Below, in pieces: positions 1 to 6,141 of a DNA stretch of 17,935 bases (position 1 is the first letter of the stretch; each line of letters begins with the position of its first letter). The stretch lies in assembly GCA_044370695.1 (NCBI GenBank), contig JBILVB010000078.1, forward strand, positions 1 through 17,935. The letters are read 5' to 3'. Origin of the DNA: JBEIFW01 sp044370695 (lineage in GTDB: Bacteria; Actinomycetota; Acidimicrobiia; Acidimicrobiales; Ilumatobacteraceae). The notes below the pieces were generated by a model. That model had not been told where the DNA came from. It saw only the letters and a program-made list of their open reading frames with translations, and made no database searches. The position numbers were made by a program, and so were the translations under genes.

Positions 1-93
1 CGAGCGACAGCAGAAGCAAACAGCACCTATAGCCTCTGAGCAGGCATTATGTATGTATGTGAAAGAGTTCACGCGTGAGTGAATCGCAGACGC

Positions 94-122
94 AACACTG
101 GCGGCGCCAGCGCGCCAGTGTT
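94..122. repeat. 10-bp perfect inverted repeat downstream of the helicase gene
   Basis: AACACTGGCG (94-103) and CGCCAGTGTT (113-122) are perfect reverse complements separated by 9 nt. The hairpin lies 28-56 bp past the stop codon of the leftward helicase gene, so it could be its terminator, but no T-run follows it on the minus strand. It also overlaps a set of short direct repeats, so a role as a protein-binding site is equally possible. Confidence 0.6.
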
Positions 123-142
123 CGCCAGCGTTGACCAGCGCT
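105..142. repeat. Iteron-like short direct repeats
   Basis: Four related units follow each other: CGCCAGCG (105), CGCCAGTGTT (113), CGCCAGCGTT (123) and GACCAGCGCT (133). The last three are spaced exactly 10 bp apart, about one helical turn. This arrangement resembles small iterons bound by replication proteins. The array is short and imperfect, and it partly overlaps a hairpin, so it may simply be part of a terminator structure. Confidence 0.4.
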
Positions 143-149
143 GCGGCGC

Positions 150-1991
150 TCACGTTGAGCCTCCCGGCTTGCTCGGGCCCGGCAAGTAGCAGGTGCCGCG
201 CTCGGTGGTGGATTCGACGATCCAACCGGCGGCCATCGCAGCGGCGATCGCCGCGGGCAGCTTCACCCGGCTGGTGCTGTTGGTCGCCGACTGCAAGTTG
301 CCCTTAGCAACTCCGGCGTCACCTGCCTTGTGGACCTTGTCGGCGACCCTGCGGGCGAGGGCGTCGTGGGCCGCCTTGGTCGCCAGTTGTACGTCGGTGA
401 CGACCTCGGCGGTGCGGGCCCGGCGGGCGTTCATGGCGGCGTCGTTGTGTCGTTCGGTGTCGCGGATCGTTGCCGCCATCGCCTCGCGTACCGCCGTCGA
501 GGTGTCGGCGTAGACGCCGGCCAACTCCCAGTCGTCGACGTTCACGTCGGCCCGGCCCTCGAGCACGGCAAGCAACGCGGCGACCTTGAGCCGGGCGAGC
601 GGCAGGTGGGTGTCAAGCGGGTCGACGTTGTCGCCACGCACCTGCCGTTGCCGGGCCGACCGCACGTCCCGCTCGATTCGCGACGCCAACCCGAGCGGCC
701 ACCCGTCTGGCGTCGGCAGGGGTCCTGTGGGCGTGCCTAGAGGCTCCCAATCGAGCCGGCCGGGCCAGTCGATCACCTCGTCGGGTTCGGGGGCGTCAGG
801 GTCGATCGTGGGCGCCCACAGGAACCGTTGCGGTGTCCCGCCGGCGACGTCGTCGAGCAGGAACTTCCCGAGGTCAGGTTGGACTGCCATGACGGTCGCC
901 AACCGGTAGCCGTGCGCCGGCAACGAAAGGTTCTTCGTTTCGTCGGCGTACGAGTTCCCGATGCGCTCACCCGACCACGCCTGCCGCAGCATCGGAAAGA
1001 GCGTCTGCCCTTGCCGTTGGCCAAGCCGCTGCAACACCTCGCCTTCGTCGATCCGCAGCAACACGGCGGTCTTGGTCTGCTTGGGAACCTTTCGCGGCTT
1101 CCCGCCGTCGGAATCGGTCACGGACCCGAAGAACGCCTTCACGAGCCCTTCGCCGGACCCCGCCGGGATGTTGCCGATATCCGGCGGGAGTCGGCCGAGC
1201 AGATCTTCGGCGCAGTCCAGCGCCGACCCTTTCCCGGCGCCGGACGGTCCGACGAGGGCGAGGAAGTTATTCAGCGACCCGACGCGACCGACCACCGGCG
1301 GCAGGTGCCACCGGCGATCGACACGAACGCAAACATGCGCCAGCACGGCCGCCAGCACGGCGTCGGGGGCGACCAATCGACTACGCGCCGCCTGACGGAC
1401 GTGTTCGAACATCGGACGCGCCGACCAGAACGATTCGGGCAGCCGAACCGGAACTGCATCATCGACGTGATCGTCGACGACGCCGGCCGCCTGGTCGTCA
1501 TCACGACGAGCCTGCCGGTGCCGATCGACGAACGCAGCCTGGTCGCGCTCGCGCTGCGCCTGGCCCGTCTGCCACTGCGGGGTCTTCGCGCATCCGGCCT
1601 CGACGCAGCGACGGCCGACGTGATCGTGTTCCGGTCGCAGCCGTGACAACGCATAGCCGACGAGGTCGTCGAGACGCTTACCCGGGTCTTTCGCGTCGTC
1701 GGCTTTGTCCACCGACGGCGCGTGCGTTTCCGCGAGCAACCGAATCTCGACGTCGCCCAACCCTTCCTCGACGAGCACGGCCGCCAACGCGTACAACGCT
1801 TCGGACCGGTCGACACCGTCGACGACCTCGGCGTCGAGATACCGCAGCGCGTACGTCGGCAGACGGTCCCGCAACGCCTTCACGTCGACGTCGTCGGCCC
1901 GATCGACCACGACCCGCACAACCGGTCGTGACGTCGGCGTCAGCGGCGCCAACACCGCTTTCAGGTCGGCGAGCGAACGGCCGGCGCTCAT
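150..1991 (-). CDS. P-loop helicase/ATPase of an integrated element (DUF3987-type)
   Basis: A 613-residue protein with a Walker A motif GPSGAGKGS (residues 248-256), a hydrophobic Walker B strand ending in DE (LLRIDEGE, 311-318), a downstream strand YRLATVMAVQP (362-372) and a candidate arginine finger in GTPQRFLW (about R389). The last 80 residues look like a winged helix. Family knowledge: such proteins sit beside a primase in actinobacterial and phage-derived integrative elements and act as replicative helicases. The ATG start overlaps the primase stop by 4 bp (ATGA, 1988-1991), which supports translational coupling. The roughly 190-residue N-terminal part is not recognised; it contains two close cysteines (129, 134) and a charged Asp/Arg-rich linker. 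Whether it belongs to DUF3987, DnaB-like or SF3 is uncertain. Confidence 0.7.
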   Translation of the reverse strand: MSAGRSLADLKAVLAPLTPTSRPVVRVVVDRADDVDVKALRDRLPTYALRYLDAEVVDGVDRSEALYALAAVLVEEGLGDVEIRLLAETHAPSVDKADDAKDPGKRLDDLVGYALSRLRPEHDHVGRRCVEAGCAKTPQWQTGQAQRERDQAAFVDRHRQARRDDDQAAGVVDDHVDDAVPVRLPESFWSARPMFEHVRQAARSRLVAPDAVLAAVLAHVCVRVDRRWHLPPVVGRVGSLNNFLALVGPSGAGKGSALDCAEDLLGRLPPDIGNIPAGSGEGLVKAFFGSVTDSDGGKPRKVPKQTKTAVLLRIDEGEVLQRLGQRQGQTLFPMLRQAWSGERIGNSYADETKNLSLPAHGYRLATVMAVQPDLGKFLLDDVAGGTPQRFLWAPTIDPDAPEPDEVIDWPGRLDWEPLGTPTGPLPTPDGWPLGLASRIERDVRSARQRQVRGDNVDPLDTHLPLARLKVAALLAVLEGRADVNVDDWELAGVYADTSTAVREAMAATIRDTERHNDAAMNARRARTAEVVTDVQLATKAAHDALARRVADKVHKAGDAGVAKGNLQSATNSTSRVKLPAAIAAAMAAGWIVESTTERGTCYLPGPSKPGGST

Positions 1992-2638
1992 CGCAACACC
2001 TGCACCAACGCGGGCGCTTCACCTTGTCGCACCTTGGGCTTCTGGTTGAACGTGCCGGGCGGGCGCAACAGCGACTCGTTCGACCACTTCGCGTCAGCGT
2101 CGAGGGCGTCGCGCAACGCCATGTTCGCCTCCTCGACGACCTCCGGCTGGTGCCAGCCGTCGAGGCGGACATACACGTGATGCCCGGTCCCGGACGCGAC
2201 CACCCGCACGTCGTCGCCCAGGAGCTCGAGCACCGCCGCACGTTCCGGGGTCATCGGCCCGTCAACATCCGCCCACGCCCACCGACCGCCAGCGCCGTTC
2301 GCCTTCACCCGCCGGCGGTCCGATCGCAGCATCGGCGACGTCCACACGTCCAACCCGAGCGCCGCCAACGCAATGCAACGGCGCGCCCACTGATCCGCTT
2401 CGTCGGGCCACGCGAACCACTCCGGGGTGAAACCATCGTGTCGGTAGCGGCCGTTCCGCACAACCGGTCGGCCGTGCGCCAACGCCACGACACCGACCGC
2501 ATCGGCCCACATGGCGCGCGCCCATTGCACGGCCATCCGTCGCCGGCTTTCAGGCGGAGCCTCGACCAACACCACCGGCACGTCGGCGCGGCGAAACGTC
2601 TCGAGCGCGTGCGAATGTTGCGGTAGGTGAACCGTCAC
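1988..2638 (-). CDS. AEP/PrimPol-like primase of an integrated element
   Basis: A 216-residue protein starting at GTG 2636-2638, chosen because the codon overlaps the upstream stop as GTGA. The open frame runs further upstream to 3205, but that part overlaps two other genes and reads as Arg/Pro-rich noise. The AEP catalytic motifs are visible: the metal-binding DxD (D124 and D126 in WADVDG), the sGxxH-like SGTGHH (149-154) and a basic RPPGTFN segment (192-198) carrying the third conserved region. It probably synthesises primers for element replication, with the helicase encoded immediately downstream. At 216 residues it is the catalytic core only, with no fused helicase, so the primase and helicase functions are split over two overlapping genes. 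Confidence 0.72.
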   Translation of the reverse strand: MTVHLPQHSHALETFRRADVPVVLVEAPPESRRRMAVQWARAMWADAVGVVALAHGRPVVRNGRYRHDGFTPEWFAWPDEADQWARRCIALAALGLDVWTSPMLRSDRRRVKANGAGGRWAWADVDGPMTPERAAVLELLGDDVRVVASGTGHHVYVRLDGWHQPEVVEEANMALRDALDADAKWSNESLLRPPGTFNQKPKVRQGEAPALVQVLR

Positions 2639-2928
2639 GACGCCACCGCCAACGCGTAACGCAGTTCCTCGGCGACCCGCTCGGCCAGCCGGGCGACGAC
2701 GTGGGCCAGGTCCTGGTCGTCGAGATTCCAGCCGGGACGATTCGCAAGATGCGCGGCAACCACCTCGGCGACGGCGTGGGCACGTTGCGCCGCCTCGAGC
2801 AGCCGGGCCCGGGATTCCTGCGACACCCGGCCTGTAGGCTGGACGTCGATCGAGTCGCCACCACGCCGATCCGTTTCCGCCGGCCCCGGGGTGCCTACCC
2901 GGGGTCGGTCCGCGTTCGGGGCCGTCAC
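2635..2928 (-). CDS. Unknown 97-residue protein in the element replication operon
   Basis: The GTG start at 2926-2928 overlaps the stop of the excisionase-like gene (GTGA) and its own stop overlaps the primase GTG (GTGA, 2635-2638), so it is translated within a tightly coupled operon. The first 35 residues are polar and Pro/Gly/Arg-rich and probably disordered. Residues 36-97 are predicted by eye to be mostly helical, rich in Ala, Glu, Arg and Val with a heptad-like feel. No family was recognised. An ATG-initiated longer form from 3021 would lie inside the upstream gene and is less likely. A small accessory or dimerising replication protein is a guess from position only. Confidence 0.6.
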   Translation of the reverse strand: MTAPNADRPRVGTPGPAETDRRGGDSIDVQPTGRVSQESRARLLEAAQRAHAVAEVVAAHLANRPGWNLDDQDLAHVVARLAERVAEELRYALAVAS

Positions 2929-3116
2929 GAGGTGCCTGCTTCGAGGTCGCGAATGGCCGATTCGGGCACAAGGCGGCGACCGCCGAGCTTGACCGTTCGG
3001 AGGATTCCCGAGCGATGCCAACTTTCAATCGTTGACCGACAGACCCCGAAGATCCGTCCCGTTTCGGCGATCGTGTAGTAGCGGCGATGAACTTCGTCCT
3101 TGGCGTCGTACGGCAT
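2925..3116 (-). CDS. Excisionase-like helix-turn-helix DNA-binding protein
   Basis: A 63-residue protein matching the HTH_17/MerR-like excisionase type: YYTIAETGRIFGVCRSTIESWHRSGILRTV is a helix-turn-helix (about residues 13-43), followed by the wing GGRRLVPESAIRDLE. Such proteins direct excision or regulate the operon of tRNA-integrated elements. It is the first gene of the replication operon. A Shine-Dalgarno-like AGGGAGA (minus strand, about 3120-3127) precedes the ATG. It lies about 440 bp from the attachment site. No integrase is in the window. It could serve as a transcriptional regulator rather than a true Xis. Confidence 0.75.
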   Translation of the reverse strand: MPYDAKDEVHRRYYTIAETGRIFGVCRSTIESWHRSGILRTVKLGGRRLVPESAIRDLEAGTS

Positions 3117-3145
3117 CGGATCTCCCTAGGAAGAGTGTTCCTGTA

Positions 3146-3204
3146 TGACGAAGCACACTTGGGTGGCGAATTGCTCGCTAAATGTTCTTGGTCATGCTTC
3201 GTCA
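3146..3204. promoter_or_regulatory. Pair of inverted 10-bp sites upstream of the element operon
   Basis: TGACGAAGCA (3146-3155) and TGCTTCGTCA (3195-3204) are perfect reverse complements, with centres about 49 bp apart. The near arm lies 30 bp upstream of the excisionase-like ATG. A weak minus-strand -10 candidate, TAGTAT (3219-3214), lies just beyond the far arm, so the sites would cover the transcription start and leader. Likely operators for the operon's HTH protein or for a repressor encoded elsewhere in the element. Confidence 0.5.
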
Positions 3205-3227
3205 CGCCTCTTCATACTAAGTCGGCC

Positions 3228-3236
3228 TGTGGATAA
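3228..3236 (-). promoter_or_regulatory. Perfect DnaA-box consensus
   Basis: The minus strand reads TTATCCACA, the full DnaA-box consensus. It lies upstream of the primase/helicase operon. A second, weaker match (ATAACCACA, minus strand) is at 3377-3385. One perfect box alone does not define an origin. Confidence 0.4.
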
Positions 3237-3423
3237 CTTCGTACGGGCGTTCTACCGACGCGCGTAATGCCAGCTAGAGCGCATGAAACAAATGGTCGGG
3301 AACGCTTGACACGCAGCATGGACGGCGCCGGACAACGGACCGTTATGAATACGTGGTCCCGGAACAGTTAGGTAATTGTGGTTATTGAGGATGCACCGAC
3401 CGTCTTTGGTGCCGTCACCCTGC

Positions 3424-3449
3424 ACGCGGGACGGATCGTCCCGCGTTTT
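3424..3449 (+). terminator. Rho-independent terminator hairpin
   Basis: ACGCGGGACG (3424-3433) pairs perfectly with CGTCCCGCGT (3437-3446) across a 3-nt loop, and TTTT (3446-3449) follows on the plus strand. This is the best intrinsic terminator in the window, yet no annotated plus-strand gene lies upstream of it. It may end a small RNA, or block transcription across the element boundary. Confidence 0.65.
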
Positions 3450-3554
3450 GCCCGCGCGCTATGCGCCACAACCGGACCCAATGGCGTACAGCTAGACCCC
3501 TTGTGACCTGCCCAACTGCACTCAATTGGTGAGGATCACGTAACTAATTGTCGA

Positions 3555-3597
3555 CCTTTCAAGGTGACGGCACGGGTTCGAATCCCGTTGGGGGTGC
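3555..3597 (+). tRNA. 3' fragment of tRNA-Glu (TTC): integration (att) scar
   Basis: Only the 3' half of a tRNA is present. Loop CTTTCAA (3556-3562) carries anticodon TTC at 3558-3560. T-stem ACGGG (3572-3576) pairs with CCCGT (3584-3588) around TTCGAAT, and the acceptor 3' strand TGGGGGT plus discriminator G end at 3596. The anticodon-stem partner is broken upstream of 3555 (A opposite G), and no D-arm or acceptor 5' strand precedes it. This is the pattern left when an element integrates at a tRNA 3' end; the intact tRNA should be at the other end, left of this window. Confidence 0.72.
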
Positions 3598-3680
3598 TTC
3601 AGCTGTCCTGCTCGGCCGACCTCGTCTGATGAGACCCCCGGGTGCGTTCCCCGTCACCACTCGGTCGGTCCGGCCGGGCC

Positions 3681-5624
3681 TCAGAGCCGGCGGGCCAGCG
3701 CAGCGGCGCCGTGCACGGCAGCCTGGATCGTGTCGGTCCCGGTGACGTTGCCCACCCGGTGCACCCGGTACGGGGCGTCGTCGAGGTAGGCGGCGAGGTC
3801 GTCCTCGGGGCGGTGGTAGCTCACGATCACCACCGTGTCGGCCGGGTGGCTCGTCAACCGGTCGTTGCCGTTGCCGCGGGCCACCACCTCGGTCGGGGTG
3901 ATGTGGGACAACGACACCAGCGGCACGAACTCGATCCCGGCGCCGAAGAGCCGCTCGCGGCTCGCCCCCACCGTCGCCGGCGGGTACGGGATCGTCGCCC
4001 CGAGTTGCTCGAGGCGCGACAGCAGCGTCACGTGCGCGCCGGCGGCCAGGAGCACGTCGGCCACCGACACCGCCTCGAACGTGCCGGTGTCGTCGAACAC
4101 CACCGCCCGAGACCCGATCGCGGCCCGGCCGCCGAAGCCGAGCACGTCCCAGCTCGTGTGGACGTGGGCCAGCTCTGCGCCCGGCACGGGTCGTGACGGC
4201 GTCGAGAGCTGGAACCCGTCCCGCCGGGGCGCCGAGCCGGTCGCGAGGATCACCTCGTCGGGCCCGAGCGCGGCGAGCACCTCGGGATCGGCGGACGTGC
4301 GCAGGTGCACGTGCACCCCGAGGCGGGCGACCTCGTCGCCCAGCCAGCGGGTGAGCGCGGCGAGATCGGCCCGGTGCGGCGCCGACGCCGCCATCCGTAC
4401 CTGCCCGCCGAGCTCGGCACGGGATTCGTACAGGTGGACCTCGTGGCCGCGCAACGCTGCGGTGCGTGCCGCTTCCAGGCCGGCGGGGCCGCCGCCGACG
4501 ACGGCCACCCGCTTGAAGACCTCGGCCGGCGCCGGGGTCTCGAACGGCACCGTGGCCTCCTTGCCCGCGGCCACGTTCACGACGCACTGGAGGCGCCCCG
4601 TCGTCATGAGCTGCGCCACGCAACCCATCGAGGTGCCGATGCACGGCCGCACCTCGGCCTCCCGGCCGTCGCGGGCCTTGCGGACCAGTTCGGGATCGGC
4701 CAGCAACGCCCGCACCATCGACACCAGGTCGGCCACGCCGGTGCCGACGAGATGGTCGGCGTGGTCGAGGGTCATGATCCGCCCCGTCACGATGGTGGGC
4801 ACCTGCACCGCTTTGGTGACCTGCTCGCTCGTCGGGATCTCGTAGCCCAACGGGTCGTCGAGCGTCGACAGGAACTTGTGGAACCGCCAGTACGACGACA
4901 TCGACACGTCGACGAAGTCGACGAGCGGCTCGACGAGCTGCGCGATGGCTGCCGCCTCGGCCGGCCCGACCCCGCCGTCGATGAAGTCGGTGCCCGACAG
5001 GCGCACCCCGACCGGGTACCCGCGACCGACCTCGGAGCGGATCGCCTCGAGGATCTCCACCAGGAACCGGGCGCGCCCTGCGGTGTCACCGCCGTAGCGG
5101 TCCTCGCGCAGGTTCGTCGCCGGGGACAGGAACTGGTGGATCAGGTACCCGTGCGCGGCGTGCAGCTCGACGCCGTCGAGGCCACCGTCACGGCACCGGC
5201 GGGCCGCGACGGCGAACGCGGCCACCGTGTCGTCGATCATCGCCTGCGTCATCGGTCGTGGCACGAGGTGCACCGTGGGCGCCGGCACCGCACTCGCAGA
5301 CACCGGCTGGCCGGCGCGCCCGTAGGCGGCGCCGCCGTGCCAGAGCTGTTGGAACACCTTGGTGCCGTGCGGGTGCAGGCGGCCGGCGAGCGTCTCGTAG
5401 AACGGCAGGACCGTGTCCGCATACACCGGGATCGCCGTCGCCGTCGTCGCCTGCACCCCGGCGATCTCCAGGATGGTGAGGCCGATGCCGCCACGGGCTC
5501 GGGCCTCGTGGTAGGCGATCAGGTCCTCGCCCATGGTGCCGGTGGAGTGCGCCGTGCGCACGACCCGGTTGGGGATCGTGCAGCCGTTGACGTCCAGCGG
5601 CCGGAACAGGTGGTCGTACGCCAT
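3681..5624 (-). CDS. Two-domain NADH:flavin oxidoreductase (OYE / 2,4-dienoyl-CoA reductase family)
   Basis: A 647-residue flavoprotein. The ATG at 5624 gives the family's usual N-terminus (HLFRPLDVNG, then PNRVVRTAHSTG). Residues 1-340 form the FMN TIM barrel with the active-site block HAAHGYLIHQFLSP (155-168), which includes the conserved H158-G-Y160. Residues 371-647 form the pyridine-nucleotide/FAD part, with VAVVGGGPAGLEAA (373-386) and LATGSAP (460-466). The linker normally holds four cysteines for a [4Fe-4S] cluster; here C328, C335 and C347 are present but the second is threonine (T331). FadH, trimethylamine dehydrogenase and the bile-acid enzymes BaiCD/BaiH share this layout. With a KstD-like gene nearby, a steroid or enoyl-CoA reductase role is plausible. 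The frame shows no internal stop or shift. Confidence 0.85.
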   Translation of the reverse strand: MAYDHLFRPLDVNGCTIPNRVVRTAHSTGTMGEDLIAYHEARARGGIGLTILEIAGVQATTATAIPVYADTVLPFYETLAGRLHPHGTKVFQQLWHGGAAYGRAGQPVSASAVPAPTVHLVPRPMTQAMIDDTVAAFAVAARRCRDGGLDGVELHAAHGYLIHQFLSPATNLREDRYGGDTAGRARFLVEILEAIRSEVGRGYPVGVRLSGTDFIDGGVGPAEAAAIAQLVEPLVDFVDVSMSSYWRFHKFLSTLDDPLGYEIPTSEQVTKAVQVPTIVTGRIMTLDHADHLVGTGVADLVSMVRALLADPELVRKARDGREAEVRPCIGTSMGCVAQLMTTGRLQCVVNVAAGKEATVPFETPAPAEVFKRVAVVGGGPAGLEAARTAALRGHEVHLYESRAELGGQVRMAASAPHRADLAALTRWLGDEVARLGVHVHLRTSADPEVLAALGPDEVILATGSAPRRDGFQLSTPSRPVPGAELAHVHTSWDVLGFGGRAAIGSRAVVFDDTGTFEAVSVADVLLAAGAHVTLLSRLEQLGATIPYPPATVGASRERLFGAGIEFVPLVSLSHITPTEVVARGNGNDRLTSHPADTVVIVSYHRPEDDLAAYLDDAPYRVHRVGNVTGTDTIQAAVHGAAALARRL

Positions 5625-5685
5625 GCGGGACCATCCTGCCTCGTGGGCGCCTGCCGGCTCGCAGGCGCTGCAGGCACAGGGTGAG

Positions 5686-6114
5686 GTGGCACGCGGTGCC
5701 TCGGGTGTCGACTGGCCCCGACCCAGCGACCCGGACGGGATCGAGGTCCTCCACGCCGTCGAGGTGTCCGGGTTGCCGTTCCGTCGTCGCAGCGAGGGCG
5801 CCGACGCCTCGGGTCGGGAGTTCCGCCTGGCGCAGGGACACCGAGGAGTACGCCCACCTTGCGCACTACCTGCCCCTGCCCTACGAGCACGGCCGGGTGC
5901 CCGCCACCGGCGACCCCTGCCTGCTCGTGATCGTCGAACCGGTCGTGCTGCGCATCCGGTTTCCGCCGACCAGACCGGGAACACCACGCACGTGGCGGCC
6001 GGACGCATCGGGGACCGCACCGTCGCAGTCCGGCTGTCCGGACCGACGACACCGATGACGGCGCTCAAGGTGGCCAAGGCCGTGGCCGCCCTCCTGGAGG
6101 GCTCCGCTCGCTAG
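5686..6114 (+). pseudogene. Unrecognised gene with two compensating frameshifts
   Basis: Codon-position composition shows one coding sequence that changes frame twice. From about 5641 to 5820 the frame ending at TAG 6112-6114 has mostly G/C third positions (it includes GIEVLHAVEVSGLPFRR). From about 5822 to 5962 the next frame is coding instead, with almost only G/C third positions (TEEYAHLAHYLPLPYEHG, then DPCLLVIVEPVVLRIRF). After about 5962 coding returns to the first frame (AAGRIGDRTVAVRLSG, then MTALKVAKAVAALL). The first frame stays open throughout, but its middle section reads as Arg/Pro/Ala noise. The rejoined protein would be about 140 residues; I do not recognise its family. The start is unclear: GTG 5686 is used here, and ATG 5623 would overlap the divergent oxidoreductase start codon. 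It ends 27 bp before the VOC gene and probably shares its transcript. Assembly error is possible. Confidence 0.5.
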
Positions 6115-6141
6115 GGTCACGCCGACCACGAAGGGGGACCC

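Larger units (their letters stand above)
3117..3554. other. Non-coding end of the element: possible origin and attachment region
   Basis: This 438-bp stretch has no credible gene and lower GC than its surroundings. It contains the paired inverted sites, a perfect DnaA-box match at 3228-3236, a second weak match at 3377-3385, a perfect TTGACA (plus strand, 3306-3311) with a poor -10, and a strong rightward terminator at 3424-3449. TAATTGTGG (3373) and TAATTGTCG (3545) are near-identical and could be recombinase arm sites. The combination fits an element origin plus attP arm, but this is inferred. Confidence 0.45.

Noticed and set aside
49..62. Three TATG repeats near the left edge
   Set aside because: Too short to be meaningful and not linked to any gene or site.
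828..1646. Long plus-strand open frame opposite the helicase gene
   Set aside because: No recognisable motif and antisense to the Walker A and B motifs of the helicase.
2639..3205. N-terminal extension of the primase frame up to 3205
   Set aside because: It overlaps two genes with better composition and motifs, reads as Arg/Pro/Gly-rich noise, and the GTGA overlap at 2636-2638 gives a natural start.
3525..3597. Complete tRNA-Glu at the element edge
   Set aside because: No acceptor 5' strand or D-arm can be placed before the anticodon stem, and that stem carries a mismatch; only the 3' half is present.
3548..4644. Open frames crossing the tRNA fragment (GTGSNPVGG on plus, PTGFEPVPSP on minus)
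   Set aside because: These are the usual translations of a tRNA T-arm; the longer minus frame is also antisense-frame noise of the OYE-family gene.
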